Source: Lenzites betulinus
Lineage: Eukaryota > Basidiomycota > Agaricomycetes > Polyporales > Polyporaceae
DNA: 64,000 bases
Assembly (NCBI GenBank): GCA_022264855.1
Contig: JABYQU010000011.1
Coordinates: 310,001-374,000, forward strand
Direction of reading: 5' to 3'
Position 1 is the stretch's first letter; each line of letters starts with the position of its first letter. Positions 20,858 through 32,697 of this stretch are shown here, piece by piece. A program made the translations under genes and the position numbers. The notes beneath the pieces are model-generated. The model ran no database searches, had not been told where the DNA came from, and was given only the letters and a program-made list of their open reading frames with translations.

Positions 20858-23800
20858 ATGGGAGACGTCAAGCCGGATTCTGTCCCTATCCTCTCTTCGG
20901 CTGCTCAGTACTCTGACTGGGCTGCCAAGATGAAGGGTCTTCTGATGTTTATGAACTGCTGGGAAGTGGTTTCTGGTTCGGATACCCCTCCGACTGAAGT
21001 TGAGGCTCTCAAGGACTACAAGAAGCAAAACGCGCAGGCTTCTGGTTTGCTCTTCATGCGGACCGGGCCTAGCTTCCACTACCTCCTTGAGAAGACCACC
21101 ACCACTAACAACACCACCACTGTCACCTCGCTCACTGCGAAACAAATGTGGAATGCGCTGAAGGACAAGTTTGGGAAACCGAACTCAGCGCACATGTGGG
21201 GTCTCTTTGAATCGCTCATTAGCGAGCCTCGTATGTCGGACCAGCGTTCCCTCCAGGATCAGATCAGTCGGTGATACGGTAAGAGGTGCTCTGACGGCCG
21301 ATAGCCGAGGGGTAGAGGACGTCTAGGTGGGTGATGAAGGGGAGTAAGGTCTCGAGCTCCCTGGGTTCGCTGGTAGGCCGCCCGTGTACTGTTCGCGCGC
21401 AAGCGGGTGGGATGCCTCTCAAGCACAGGGCGGGCGCGCGCGCGGACTCGCGCTGTAGAAGGGCGCGCGCGGAGGTAAACTCAGTAACGCAACGCGCGCA
21501 GGAATAACGCAACACTCGCAGTCAGCCGCGGGGCTTCGCAACGCAGTACGCACGCAGTAAAACGCAGGAGAGAACGGAATAGACGCGATATACGCAACTG
21601 ACGGTACACTGTCACAGCGGAGAGGTCTCCAGTCGTCCTGCCTTGAAGTGGAAGCGGTTGCACGTCGAGAAGCGCGAGGGACACGTTCCCAGCAGTTGAG
21701 AGAGTGAGGGGTGGATTGTCTGGGGGGTTCGAATGCCCCGAAATGACTATGTACAAGAATGCCCGCAGGCTGAATCAAAAACACGTGCTACCACACGGAA
21801 GATAAGCGGAAACCGGGCCCGGGATGCCTCGCGCGCCGGGCGCACTCGCCGCGCGCGATCCGACTCTTCGCGCGCCTCGTGCGCGCGCCACTGATGCGCC
21901 CAGCGGACCCGCGCGCGCGAGCAGCTAGGGCAGAGGGCTCTGGATAGCGACAGGCATCGCGCGCGCCGTGGTGAAGTGCCCCGCGCGCATCTTGACCTTG
22001 TGCGCGATGGGCTACATGCACTGCGCGCGCGACATAGGGGGTACCAAGGTGTGCAGTGGGCTCTGCGCGCGCTGTGGTTGGTGTGCGCGCGCAAGGGGGG
22101 AAAAGAAGGGTTTCTGGCCTGGAACACCTGTGGAGCGTATCATCGGATCGTCACGCGGATTCGCGAGATCTCGACCAATGGTCTTGAACTCAAGGAGAAC
22201 ATCCAGGCCCTCATCCTCCTTTCCAAGGTCCCGGACTCGTATCGGTCAATGATTTCTGCGCTCATGGCAACTACAGAGGTTGACAAAATCACCGTCGACA
22301 CCATCCTCGAGAAGACGCTCTCTGAGGAATCCATGCGCAAGACCGGACAGTCCGCCTCCCGCATCTCTAAGACCAAGCCCAAGCCTTCTGGTCCTTGTGA
22401 CCATTGTGGTAGTGCGACGCATCATGAGTCGACCTGCTACAAGAAGCATCCCGAGCTTCGTCCCAAGGGCAAAGGCAATGGCGGGAAGAAGAAAGGGAAG
22501 GAGAAGAAGGACAATCCCCCGGCCAATCATACTCATACCGTTGCTCCGTCTGCCAATGTACTTGTAGCTACTGAGTCCCCCGCTGATTCGCAAATGCACG
22601 CTTCTTTCTATCGTGCGGCACATGCCGCGGGTGTGAATCATACTCACTGGCTCATGGACTCTGGAGCATCTTCGCATGTCACCTGGAACCTCGCAGACTT
22701 TGCCGAGTACAAGCCTTTCGATAAACCTCTGAACTTTAGCACTGCAGCTTCTGGCAGCGGTAGCATCGTTCAAGGACTTGGCGAGGGAACGGTGGAAGCG
22801 GATATCTTTATCGGTGGTGTAAAGTGGAAGATAACACTGACCAACGTATGCTACGTCCCTCGGGCGTCATCGCGGTTGTTTTCCACCGGAACCATTGAGA
22901 AGAACGGTTATTCTATCTTCCAAGGAGGCGGGAAGATGATAATCTTCGACAAACTGCCCAAGGGCTCTGTCGAGCATGGTGCGACGATCTCCATTCCTGG
23001 ACATAAAGTCCTGGAGGCGTTGTATGACCCGGTGTTAAACCTGTATACCTTGCATATGGATATCTCTCCTAGCAAGAAGCTCCACCTGACCGTTCTGTCC
23101 TATAAGACTTGGCATTGCCGCTATGGCCATGCAAGCAAGGAGGCATTGTCTCGCCTTCCTAAGAACGTGAAGGGTGTTGATGCTATTGATCCTGCGGACA
23201 CTGAGCCTTGCAAGGGATGCGCCTGGGGCAAATCCACTTGTCTCCCCTTTCCACCTTCTGAGAAACGTGCGAGTGAAGTTCTTGAACTCATTCATACGGA
23301 TCTCGACGGTCCTATGCGAACTGCGTCGGTTGGCGGAGGTTTCACCTACTTTGCTAGCTTTATCGATGACTTCTCCGGTCTTGGTTGCGCCTACTTTCTG
23401 AAGCAGAAGTCTCAAGCTTTCGAGGCTTTTAACACCTTCAAGGCGTGGGCTGAAAATCAGACTGGGAAGAAAATCAAACGGGTTCGTTCGGACCGTGGGG
23501 GGGAATACCATTCCGCTGAGTTCTCGGATCATCTTCGTAAACTCGGGATCGAACACCAGATGTCTACACCAAAGACGCCACAGCAGAATGGACGTGCTGA
23601 GCGCTGGAACCGTACTATTGTCGAGAAGGCAATGGCCATGCTACACCAAGCGGGTCTTAGCCACGGTTTCTGGATGCACGCTGTAGACACAGCCGTTCAT
23701 ATCTACAATCGTCAGCCCATGCGTCGCCTTAAATGGCGCTGCCCCATCACTGTCTGGGACGGGACCGTGCCGGACGTGTCCTACTTCCGGGTGTTTGGGT

Positions 23801-25986
23801 GCAAAGCTTTCGTCCATGTGCAGAAGTCAGAGCGCGCGGGAAAACTCGACAAGAAGGCAGTCGAGATGATCTTTGTGGGGTATGAAGCCGGTTCAAAGGG
23901 GTACAGATTTTGGAACCCGGCCACCCGCTCTATCGTCGTATCTCGCGATGTGATATTTGATGAAGAGTTGTTCCCTGCACGTAAAACCTCCGGTGATGCT
24001 CCTGCTGCCCCACAGGACAATCCCTTCCCAGAGCACCCTGATTCGTCGGATGTGATCTCCAATTTCGACTCCGGCGATGACCTCCCTTTCCCTCTTCCTA
24101 TTCCTCTCAATGATCCTCTTCCGGACGTCCATCGTCCACCTACTCCTGAACCTCCACCCGCTCCTGCACCTGCACCTGCTCCTGCTGCGCCTGAAGTCCC
24201 GCCTGCTGTCCCACCTCCTCGTCCTACCCACCAACGGCAACGTCATGAGCCAGTGGGAGGTCCCAGTGTTGCGCGCGATCGTCCTCGTCGAGAGAACGTG
24301 CCGCGACCTGAACGTTACAGGGATAGTGTCTATGGCAACGAACCCCCTGCTCGTGTTGATTCGCGGACAGATGACGACGGCACTCAGCATGCGGAAACTC
24401 TCCTAGCTATACTTGCAGCCTCTCAGTATAAGACTGGCCTACCTAATTCACATAAGGAAGCCATGAAGTCTCCTCACGCTGCTAAGTGGACGCTTGCTGA
24501 GAAAGCGGAGTTTGACTCGCTCATGGAGAACAAGACTTGGATACTCGTTCCTCGTCCCAAGGGTCGTCACGTCGTCGCCTGTCGCTGGGTGTATGACATT
24601 AAACATGATGGCAGGTTCAAGGCTCGTCTTGTAGCCAAGGGGTTTACCCAGATCTGGGGGGAGGACTACCATGAAACCTTCTCGCCTGTAGCGCGTTTCG
24701 AGTCTATTCGCTACCTCTTCGCGCACGCTGCGCTTGAAGACTGGGAAGCTGAAACTATGGACGTCGCTACCGCCTTTCTCAATGGCGACTTGAAGGAGGA
24801 AATCTACATGGAACAACCGGAAGGTTGGGCAGTGCGCGGCAAGGAGGACCACGTCTGTCTCTTGAAGAAGGCTCTCTATGGCCTCAAGCAGGCGTCGCGT
24901 CAGTGGAATGAGAAAATCCACAAGTCCCTCCTTGACCTGGGCTTCCTTCGTACCTATTCTGATGCTGGAGTCTACGTATATCGTCAACAAGGGGGGGATG
25001 GGTCCGTTACAATTGTCGTACTCTATGTCGACGACCTACTTCTCTTCGGAAACCGGCCTCACTATATCAAGCACGTAAAAGACACGCTGATGAAGCAGTA
25101 CAAGATGAAGGACTTGGGACCCGTTCAGCGGTTCCTTGGGCTTCGTATCACTCGTGATCGTTCCACTCGTACTATTGAGATCGACCAAACCGAGTATATT
25201 GAGTCCGTTCTTCAGCGCTTCAACATGGCGGATTGCAAGCCGGCACGTACCCCTCTCCCTGCGGGCGCGGTTCTAGAAGCCACAGACCAGCCTGCCTCAG
25301 ACTCCTTCAGGACCCGCTACCAGAGCTTAATAGGCAGTCTTCTGTACGCCACTCTCGGTACGCGACCTGACATCGACTTCGCTGTGACACGGTTGTCTAA
25401 GTACAACGCCCAACCGTCGAATGCGCACTGGGACTATGCCAAGTACGTTCTGCGTTACCTTCAAGGGACAAAGAACTACCGGTTGTGCTACCAAGGGGCG
25501 TCCAATGATGGTCTGCTGTCCTACTTGGACTCTGACTATGCTGAGGACCGTGATGATCGGCACTCTACCACCGGCTTCGTCTTCTTGATGGCAGGCGGCG
25601 CTATCTCATGGGCGTCGAGGCGGCAGCCTACAATCTCTGTCTCCTCTACTGAGGCGGAGTACAAGGCGGCATCCGATACCTGTCGTCAGCTGACTTGGCT
25701 GAGGACATTCGGCAGCGAGTTGGGGGATGACATTTCGCGGCCTACGCCTTTGTGCGTGGACAATCAGGGATCTATATTCCTCGCCGTTAACCCCGTCGTT
25801 GACCGTCGTACCAAGCACATTGAAGTCCGTTACCATTACGTTCGAGAGCAGGTCAAACTAGGGAACGTTGAGATCTTCTATGTCGCTACTGCGGACCAGC
25901 TTGCTGATGCCCTCACGAAGAACGTGCCCTTCTCCATATTGGACCGTTTCAGAAGGGGTATTGGTTTGGTCACCTCCGCATCTTGA
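20858..25986 (+). pseudogene. Copia Gag-Pol polyprotein gene, split by an insertion
   Basis: Single-frame Gag-Pol typical of fungal copia. Gag starts MGDVKPDSVPILSS (ATG at 20858, context acaATGG). The frame stops at 21272 where the 871-bp element sits, and resumes at 22147. Subtracting that element and one duplication makes the two halves continuous (about 1417 codons). Downstream domains: CCHC knuckle CDHCGSATHHESTC; protease WLMDSGASSHVT; integrase with HTDLDGP, SDRGGEYHS and NGRAERWNRT; reverse transcriptase with LYVDDLLL; RNase H with SSTEAEYKAA. No other stop or frameshift is seen, so function was probably lost only through the nested insertion. Confidence 0.93.
21272..22142 (+). mobile_element. 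871-bp LTR-like element nested in copia gag
   Basis: Starts TGATACGG and ends GCGTATCA, so termini are TG...CA with a 7-bp inverted repeat, flanked by the 4-bp duplication TCGG (21268-21271, 22143-22146). No coding capacity; very rich in gcgcgc. Best explained as a solo LTR. A short non-autonomous DNA element cannot be excluded. A diverged inverted copy of exactly the same length lies at 36934-37804. Confidence 0.75.
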
Positions 25987-25997
25987 ACGAGTGGGAG

Positions 25998-26553
25998 TGT
26001 TGAACTTCCGTGTTTATGGCTGTGCCGGACCGGGAGTTGCCGTGTGTGGCCGTGCGTCTACAATACGCCGGCATGGACATTCTTACTTACCTGTTATGGA
26101 CATTGTACTATACACGGCATCTCATCATCTTTACTGATGATTCTGGTGCGTTCTACGCTGCTCCGGTACATTCCAGATCCCTATGGAAGTCTCTAGAATA
26201 TGGCATCATTCTTGCGCGATATGTCGTCGTAGTCTTGCTCATCGTCTTACTCATCGCATAGGCTACTTACTCAGCGTCCTCTGGACGTCACATGCTTCTC
26301 TTTTATGCTTACTCATCGCAGTCCTCCAGTAGTATATAAGGAGGACATTCTCTGCCATAGCTCTTCAGTCTTTCGCTCACAGACTGAAGAGTAAGTCCCA
26401 CTACCTCTATGCCTACATATGTGTTACTTACCAGTACTTGTAGTTCCTCTTTGTGCGGCTCACAGGTACTGTCAATATGATTATAGTCTTTCGCTCACAG
26501 ACTGAAGATTCCTCTTTGTGCGGCTCACAGCCTTCCAGGTTCAGAGTTCTTCA
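25998..26553 (+). repeat. 3' LTR of the copia element
   Basis: Same length as the 5' LTR, two differences seen. Preceded by the purine-rich GAGTGGGAG (25989-25997), the probable polypurine tract. Confidence 0.95.
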
Positions 26554-26558
26554 TCAGA

Positions 26559-27172
26559 TGGCCATAGCACTTCTATAAATCTATCTATCCAATGTCATCA
26601 CCCTCTGGACTGAGTTTAACATCGCCCAAGGTAAGCGTCACATGTGAAGTTTGCGGCAAACTGTCTATCTCGACAAGAATCCCAACCCGCTCCTGGCTCT
26701 GCCACATCGAGGATAGAAAATATGCAATGGAATCCTCCAGCGACAGGAGAGAAGGCCCTACTTACCTCAGGTATTTCCGGCAGCGGTGAGCAGACCTACT
26801 CTTCTGATGCTCTACAGGGATCCCATTCATGGTCTCCCGCTCCTGGCCCTGCTCCCTCGTCATCAGCCTCCGTCCATTCATAAAATTCACCCCGCTTGCA
26901 GATAGCTCCCCTCCCATCTTGCAACGCAGCGAAGAGGCCCGAGCCCAGCCATAGAGCTTTTGCTTATCCATCACCCACTTGTACAGGTTACTCACTGAGC
27001 AGGTGCGAGAAGGACGTTCGTTGTGAACTTTGTAGCCCGGTAACTCGACTGAAATCGAGCCCCTCCTTGAGTGTGCCATGGTAGGCCGTGGTGTTTTGAC
27101 CATGATTGAATAGACATTGGGTTCAGTCCATCCATAGCTACATCGCATCGCTATCTTATCAACTCGGCAAAG
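26559..27172. other. Middle interior of the TIR element, no supported gene
   Basis: Lies between the copia and gypsy insertions. Has a TATA-like tctataaatc at 26571-26580 and several short open frames on both strands with no recognisable family or consistent splicing. Treated as non-coding remainder of the TIR element. Confidence 0.45.
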
Positions 27173-27177
27173 GGTGG

Positions 27178-27541
27178 TGTTAAGACGATGCCTAGTGGTT
27201 TGCTTGTTAGGCTTTTAGCACAGGGACTTAGATGCTTCACACAGAGGGATCGAGGTTCAGAGGGGAGGTTCGAAGGGCGATAGATAACCAGGTCGAGCTG
27301 AGGTTCTCCTCAGCTCTCCTACTCGTATATATACATGTGAGACACTCTGTAACCATGAGGCACAGCCTGCAGGTAACCACGCCGTAGCCATAAGGTACTG
27401 AAACGCGTAGCGGAAACACACTGTAGCCATGAGGCACTGAAACACGTATCCAAAACACAAGGTATCCACGAGGCAGAGTCCGTGACTGATTCCAGACATA
27501 ACGTGTGACCAACCGTTACTGAAGCACGTACGGTTGTAACA
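27178..27541 (-). repeat. 3' LTR of the gypsy element
   Basis: 364 bp. Differs from the other LTR at four positions seen, three near the left end and one near the right end. Confidence 0.95.
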
Positions 27542-27580
27542 TAACCCCCTTTCTATGGTAGGAAGTCGCCCTCGACTTCT

Positions 27581-28552
27581 TCAGATAGTGTCGCGGAAGT
27601 GTCGAAGCTCCGGTGAGCGTGGAGGAGAGCGAGGGGACGCAGTTCCGAACCAAGGGCAGTCCGCGTCGAGATGTCCTGCACCCCACATCCTGCACCAACG
27701 ACACTGTCTTTGGGGACAGTATAGCGTTCTGTGGCCGACGATGATGCAGTTGAGACAGAACTGTTCATTGGCTATCGCGTCGAGGATGGGGTATTGACTG
27801 GTAGTCGCGTTTTCCGCAGCGACAGGTACCGGAGTGGCGTAGAATGGGATTGATAGCTGCGGTGGAGGAGGGATTGGAAGTGGTGCTTGCCACGATACGG
27901 GTCTGGGGGTGTCAGGACGAGGACGTAGGGGTTGGATCTGTTCGAGACAAGGTCGAACATATCGTGCTTCAGGGGCCGGGGATAGCGCGCGTGTTTGTCG
28001 AGACGATGCTGGACCTCCCGGATGCTCGGTTGGCTCTGGTTCACCGAGTTCCGGTACAATTCGTCCAAAGTACTGTTGGAGGCGGTGGCGGTTGGTGGGC
28101 CACGAGAGGGCATGGTCGATGTTCTCTCGTGCGTCCGAGAGGTGTTGCATCCCTTCGTCGAGGTGGTAGAGCGCGTGTGCCGCTTCTTCTCCGGGGACAT
28201 TCTCCAATGCTTGTTGTACTGCTTCGAGGTGACGGATTACGCGCCTTTGGTAGAACTCCTGGCTGACCACTACCCACAGGTTGTAGTTGCGTCTCGAAAG
28301 GGTTTCGTCGACTATGTCTTCGAGCTCGTTTTGAGTGTCGACGGCTCGTGCATAGGCCACAGCGAAAGCTTCTATCCGTGGGTCCGACAATTGTACCGCT
28401 TCAGATTCGTGAAGAGTTTCCTCCGACGAGTTCGACGATTGAGTGGGTGCGATGTTTTCGTCGACAAACACGTAACTGGCGGTGTCTTCGACGGGTGTGT
28501 TAGGCCGAGTCGGGACCCAGGTATTGCGCGAGAATGGGAGTTCCATCCCCAT
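27581..28552 (-). CDS. Chromovirus ORF C: zinc-knuckle protein of unknown function
   Basis: 323 codons from ATG at 28552; the frame is open back to about 28660 without another ATG. It overlaps the end of ORF B in a different frame and stops about 40 bp before the 3' LTR. N-terminal half is acidic and probably helical (EAFAVAYARAVDTQNELEDI, HLEAVQQALENVPGEEAAHA). The middle is Pro-rich. The C-terminus has a canonical knuckle CLNCIIVGHRTLYC (CX2CX4HX4C) followed at once by a second, longer one CRWCRMWGAGHLDADC (CX2CX6HX4C). No membrane segment. This is not Gag, which is separately encoded upstream. The knuckles suggest nucleic-acid binding. I do not recognise a family. Confidence 0.65.
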   Translation of the reverse strand: MGMELPFSRNTWVPTRPNTPVEDTASYVFVDENIAPTQSSNSSEETLHESEAVQLSDPRIEAFAVAYARAVDTQNELEDIVDETLSRRNYNLWVVVSQEFYQRRVIRHLEAVQQALENVPGEEAAHALYHLDEGMQHLSDARENIDHALSWPTNRHRLQQYFGRIVPELGEPEPTEHPGGPASSRQTRALSPAPEARYVRPCLEQIQPLRPRPDTPRPVSWQAPLPIPPPPQLSIPFYATPVPVAAENATTSQYPILDAIANEQFCLNCIIVGHRTLYCPQRQCRWCRMWGAGHLDADCPWFGTASPRSPPRSPELRHFRDTI

Positions 28553-28715
28553 GGCTGGTCGCAGTGTCTTCGACGGTGGTGGGAGAGAGTGGGTCGCGGT
28601 GGTCGAGGAGGTGTTGGAGGAGTGAGAAGTAGAGTTGGGAAACGTATCTGAGGAAGGCAAGAGCGAAGAGGAATGCGGTGAAGGTGGTGATGAGGACGGC
28701 GACTATGTTCCCCAT
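28500..28715 (-). CDS. Chromovirus ORF B: 71-aa single-pass membrane protein
   Basis: ATG at 28715 lies inside the last codons of ORF A, with start and stop overlapping in ATGGGGAACATAG. One strong hydrophobic segment at the N-terminus (GNIVAVLITTFTAFLFALAF) followed by RYVSQLYF and a polar Ser/Thr/Asp tail. No homologue recognised. Spacing relative to ORF A and C suggests polycistronic or spliced expression. Confidence 0.55.
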   Translation of the reverse strand: MGNIVAVLITTFTAFLFALAFLRYVSQLYFSLLQHLLDHRDPLSPTTVEDTATSHGDGTPILAQYLGPDSA

Positions 28716-28873
28716 GCGTTGAAGTCGTCCTTCTTGGGGGGGTAGTCCCTGGAGAGGAGGGTCCTCTCGAGTAGTCGTTGAGAGAACTCTCGCAGGATGT
28801 AGGCGATGGCTGCGAGGGAGATGGCGAAGAGGGCGAGAATGTAGAGGCAGAGGAGTGCGAGGAGTGCGAGCAT
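28703..28873 (-). CDS. Chromovirus ORF A: 56-aa membrane protein
   Basis: ATG at 28873 lies 9 nt after the pol stop codon. Residues 1-27 are almost entirely Leu/Ala/Ile (MLALLALLCLYILALFAISL, then AAIAYILREF), then a charged tail RLLERTLLSRDYPPKKDD. Could be a signal-anchor or small viroporin-like protein. Function unknown. Confidence 0.5.
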   Translation of the reverse strand: MLALLALLCLYILALFAISLAAIAYILREFSQRLLERTLLSRDYPPKKDDFNAWGT

Positions 28874-28881
28874 GTTGAGGT

Positions 28882-31800
28882 TTAGGCCAGTTTCTTGGCC
28901 CGCTTATATCCTTCTAGGAGCTCCTGGGCATGAGGCAGCAGCATGTCTTCCGGTTCCCATGTATTTTCGGCACTGGAGTATCCTTTCCACTTGATTCGGT
29001 AACTGATTCCGCCTCGTTGCTTCTTGTGTCCCACGATGGCCTCAACTTCGTATTCTTCTTGATCGTCGATCAGATCAGGTGGAGGGCGCGTGTAGTTGGG
29101 GCCGTGTGTGTCGTTTTCCTTATAAGGGGTGAGGAAACTTGCGTGGAACACGGGGTGGATCTTCCATGTTTCAGGTAGCTTGAGACGGTAATTGAGGGTG
29201 CTGATGACTTCGAGGATTTCAAATGGTCCTTCTCGTTTGGGCGCAAGTTTCCTGGTGGCGTATGACAGTTTCAAATTCTTGCCTTCGAGCCAGACTTTCT
29301 GCCCTTTCTTGAAGGGGATGAACTTTCCCATAATGCGGTCCCTCATTATTTGCCGGGCTAGCTCATGTGCCGCTAGCGCTTCGTCACGTGCCTTTTGCAG
29401 GCTCGTTAGGCGGTCTTGTACCAGGGGGACATTGGTCCTTGGGTAGGCAATAGGGATCAAGGACGGGTTGTATCCCATCATGAGGTAGAAGGGAGAGGCG
29501 TTTCTGGCTGCATGGGCTCGTTGATTGTGCGCCACTTCTGCGTCGATCAGGTGTCTTGACCAGGTGTCTGGTCGTCCAGTGCAGAAGATCCAGAGATAGA
29601 CTTCGAGTTCTTGATTGGCTCGTTCCGTTTGTCCGTCGCTCTGTGGGTGATATGCGGTGCTGAGAGACAGTGTGATCTTCAGGAGTCTTCCTAGTTCCTT
29701 GGTGACGTGTGATGTGAATTGTGGTCCTCTGTCGGAGATGATCTTTTCTGGAAGGCCAAAACGTCGGTATACGGTTTGATACATGAGTGCGGCTGTTCCA
29801 ATGGCGTCGATGGTCTTGTTGCAAGGTGTAAGGATTACCCCCTTTGTAAGGCCGTGGTCTACCATGACCATGATTGAGTCAAAACCATCGGATGTCGGTA
29901 GATCGGTGATGTAGTCGACAGAGACTTGCTGGAAGGGTCGTGTGACGCCGTCAGCCGAGATGGGGTTCAGCGGTGGTGTGGTGGGATGTGTATTGATCTT
30001 GTTTTGCTGGCATTCCGTGCACCCTTCCACGTAGCGAGACACCATAGTGTGCATTCCCGGCCACCAGTAGTCGCGTCGTAGGAGTTCTAGTGTTTTGAAG
30101 CGTCCGGGGTGTCCCATTGCCGGGGTGTCATGGTAGCGTTGGATTAGGTCTCTCCGAAGTTGTTCATCAGCGGGGACGTAGCATCTGTTCTTGAAGAATA
30201 CCATTCCGTCCCGTTCTTCCCAATCCGATAGTGCAGATTTGATGGGGGGAAGTGTTCCGGTCTTCAGTGCCATGTGTATTGCTTGGAATATCTGGTCTTT
30301 GATGACAAACTCTCTGAAGCGTGTTTGCAGTTCGGAGTCAATCATCCTGACGAAGAGATGTTCGGGTAGGAGGACGCGGTCATTATTGTCGATCTTCTTG
30401 TCATGGCCAAGGTCGTGTTGTCTGGACAGGGTGTCGGATTGGATCATGTCTTTTCCTGGGACGTGGTGTAGCTGGATGTCGAATTCTGATAGGAAGAGTA
30501 GCCATCTTGCTTGCCGTCGGTTCAGCCGGTGGGCATCACGATAGTAGGTCAGGTTCTTGTGGTCAGAAAGGACTTGTACTGGATGAGGTGCTCCGAGGAG
30601 GTAGTGGCGCCATTCTTGTAGAGATCGGATTATCCCTAGGAGTTCTTTGTCATAGATCTCGTAGTTTCGTTCTGCTTCGTTGAATCCTTTGGACAGGTAT
30701 GCACATGGATGGAGGTCGCCATTTTCGTCTCGTTGTCGGAGGACAGCTCCTGATGCAAAGTCCGATGCGTCTGATTCGATGAAGAATGGTTTGGAGATGT
30801 CAGGCATTAGCAGGACAGGTGCTGTGGTGAATCTGTTCTTCAGGGTGTCAAAGGCTTGCTGACAGGCTGGTGTCCATTCCCACTTGGTGTTCTTTCGGGT
30901 TAGGTCGTTCAGCGGTTTTGCAATATCCGAAAAGTGATCGATAAAACGCCTGTAGAAGTTGCCAAAGCCCAAGAACGACCGTACCCCTTTGACGTCAGTG
31001 GGTTCTTTCCAGTCCTGGATGCCTTTCAGCTTGATAGGGTCCATGGCTACCTGGTTTTCCCGGATGATCATCCCAAGATATTCCACTTCTGGTGCGTCAA
31101 AAGTGCATTTCTCCAGCTTCAAGAACAGGTCATTTTCTTGTAGCCTTTGCAGCACCCTTCGTGTCCGTTCTTCGTGTGTCTTCTGGTCTTTCGAAAAGAT
31201 GAGGATATCGTCCATGTAGATCACAAGCCATCCTTCGTTGATCATGTCTTTGAATAGGGCGTTCATCATTGCCTGAAAGGTTCCTGGGGAATTGCATAGT
31301 CCGAAGAACATGACCATGGGTTCAAATAGTCCACAGTGGGTCTTGAAAGCTGCTTTCCATTGATCACCGTCCTTGATTCACACGTTGTTGTAGCCTGATC
31401 GCAGGTCTAATTTGGAGAAGACCTTGGCACCTTGCAACTTGTCAACCAGTTTGGCTACTAGCGGGAGCGGGTATGCATTCTTGATGGTTCCTTCGTTGAG
31501 GTAGCGGTAGTCTTGACATGGCCGTAAAGATCCATCCTTCTTGCCAACAAAGAATAGTGGTGATGCCATTGGGGATTTGGATTCGCGAATATAGCCTTTC
31601 TTTAGGTTTTCATTGATGAATTCGTCGGCTGCTTGTTGTTCCTGTGGAGACAGCCGATATGGTTTGAAATCCTTAGGCACGAAATCCGGTTTCAGTTCAA
31701 TGGCATGGTCCCAGGGTCTTGAGGATGGGAATTGTTCCGCCGCTTTCTTCTCAAATACCGATGCAAATTCTTGGTATGCTTCAGGTAAGATCTTCTGGTT

Positions 31801-32697
31801 ATTCCCGGATGCTTGTTGTGCGAGCGCCATAGCTGGGTTGATCTTGGCCTGTATCCAGAGATTCATAGAGTAGATGAAGCTTGTTCCTTCCGGTGCTCGA
31901 TAGATTCGTCCTACTCGCGGGCGGGGACGGACTCGCTGGTCTTGTTCCTCCTGAGGGTCTTCTGTGGTGAGTTTGTCTCCTAGCTTCAGGTAGTCCCCGT
32001 GGTGCTCAATGGTCTTGTCCAGGTACGCTAGTATCAGATTGTCAGTGCATTGTTCTTGGTGCTCGTCATTTGGCGTGGGTAATTCCGCAAAGGGTGCTTT
32101 CATGGTGTCCTGTTGTGCAGTGGTGCTGCCTTCTTCCGACTGTTGGCGCATACTGTCTTCAGGAATATCTTCTATGGTTGTCTTCCGCATGATTCGTCAA
32201 GTGAAGTGGTTCTGTTCTGGGAACCAGAGCTGTCGCAAACGTTCAGAGAGTTGTAGATTCACTTTTGCTGGGTCGATGTGAAGGGAGCCTCGGGTGAAGT
32301 CAATTTTGGCGTTGACCCGTTGTAGCCAAGGAAGCCCTAAGATGATCTTCTCCTTTCCTAGAGAGGTGACGAGCATGCGGACAAGATGTCGATGTCCTCC
32401 AGCTTCGATTTCTAGGACTGAACAGTCTTTGATTGTCCCTTGCTTGTTTGGGGTTCCATCGGCGTTGAAGGCTCGTATAGGGACCTTGAGGGGTTGTATC
32501 GACACTTTCTTTTCTAGGACATATCGATAGTCCACAAAGGAGTCTTGTGCTCCCGTATCGATAAGGGCTTGGGTTTCGACGATTCGGTCCGTGATTATGG
32601 CCAGCGGTATCCTCATGGATTGCTTGGTGGTGTCTGCCATAATTACAGCACGGACCTGCGTGCGTGGTTTCGACGTCGCTTCGGACCACGTTCTCAA
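28882..32697 (-). pseudogene. Chromovirus Pol (protease, RT, RNase H, integrase, chromodomain)
   Basis: Entered from gag by an apparent -1 frameshift at 32697-32703. Protease: [26 protein letters not shown] and [10 protein letters not shown]. RNase [16 protein letters not shown]. Integrase zinc finger [20 protein letters not shown] with CTECQQNK, and core motifs [17 protein letters not shown] and [11 protein letters not shown]-terminal chromodomain [19 protein letters not shown]. Two TGA codons interrupt the frame, at 32197-32199 between protease and RT and at 31378-31380 inside RT just before IKDGDQW. The second sits where relatives have Arg, so a CGA-to-TGA change is likely. Otherwise continuous. 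Confidence 0.92.

Larger units (their letters stand above)
19288..26553 (+). mobile_element. Ty1/copia LTR retrotransposon, nearly intact
   Basis: Two 556-bp LTRs (19288-19843, 25998-26553) begin TG and end CA. The 5-bp duplication TCAGA sits at 19283-19287 and 26554-26558. By eye the LTRs differ at two positions, so insertion is recent. Gene order is gag, protease, integrase, reverse transcriptase, RNase H, the copia order. The only visible lesion is an 871-bp insertion in gag. Inserted into the TIR element at 18883-34614. Confidence 0.95.

Noticed and set aside
26592..26883. Possible small zinc-finger protein (CEVCGK) in the TIR element interior
   Set aside because: Only one Cys pair, and an alternative reading needs an intron starting in the same place. 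No support for either.
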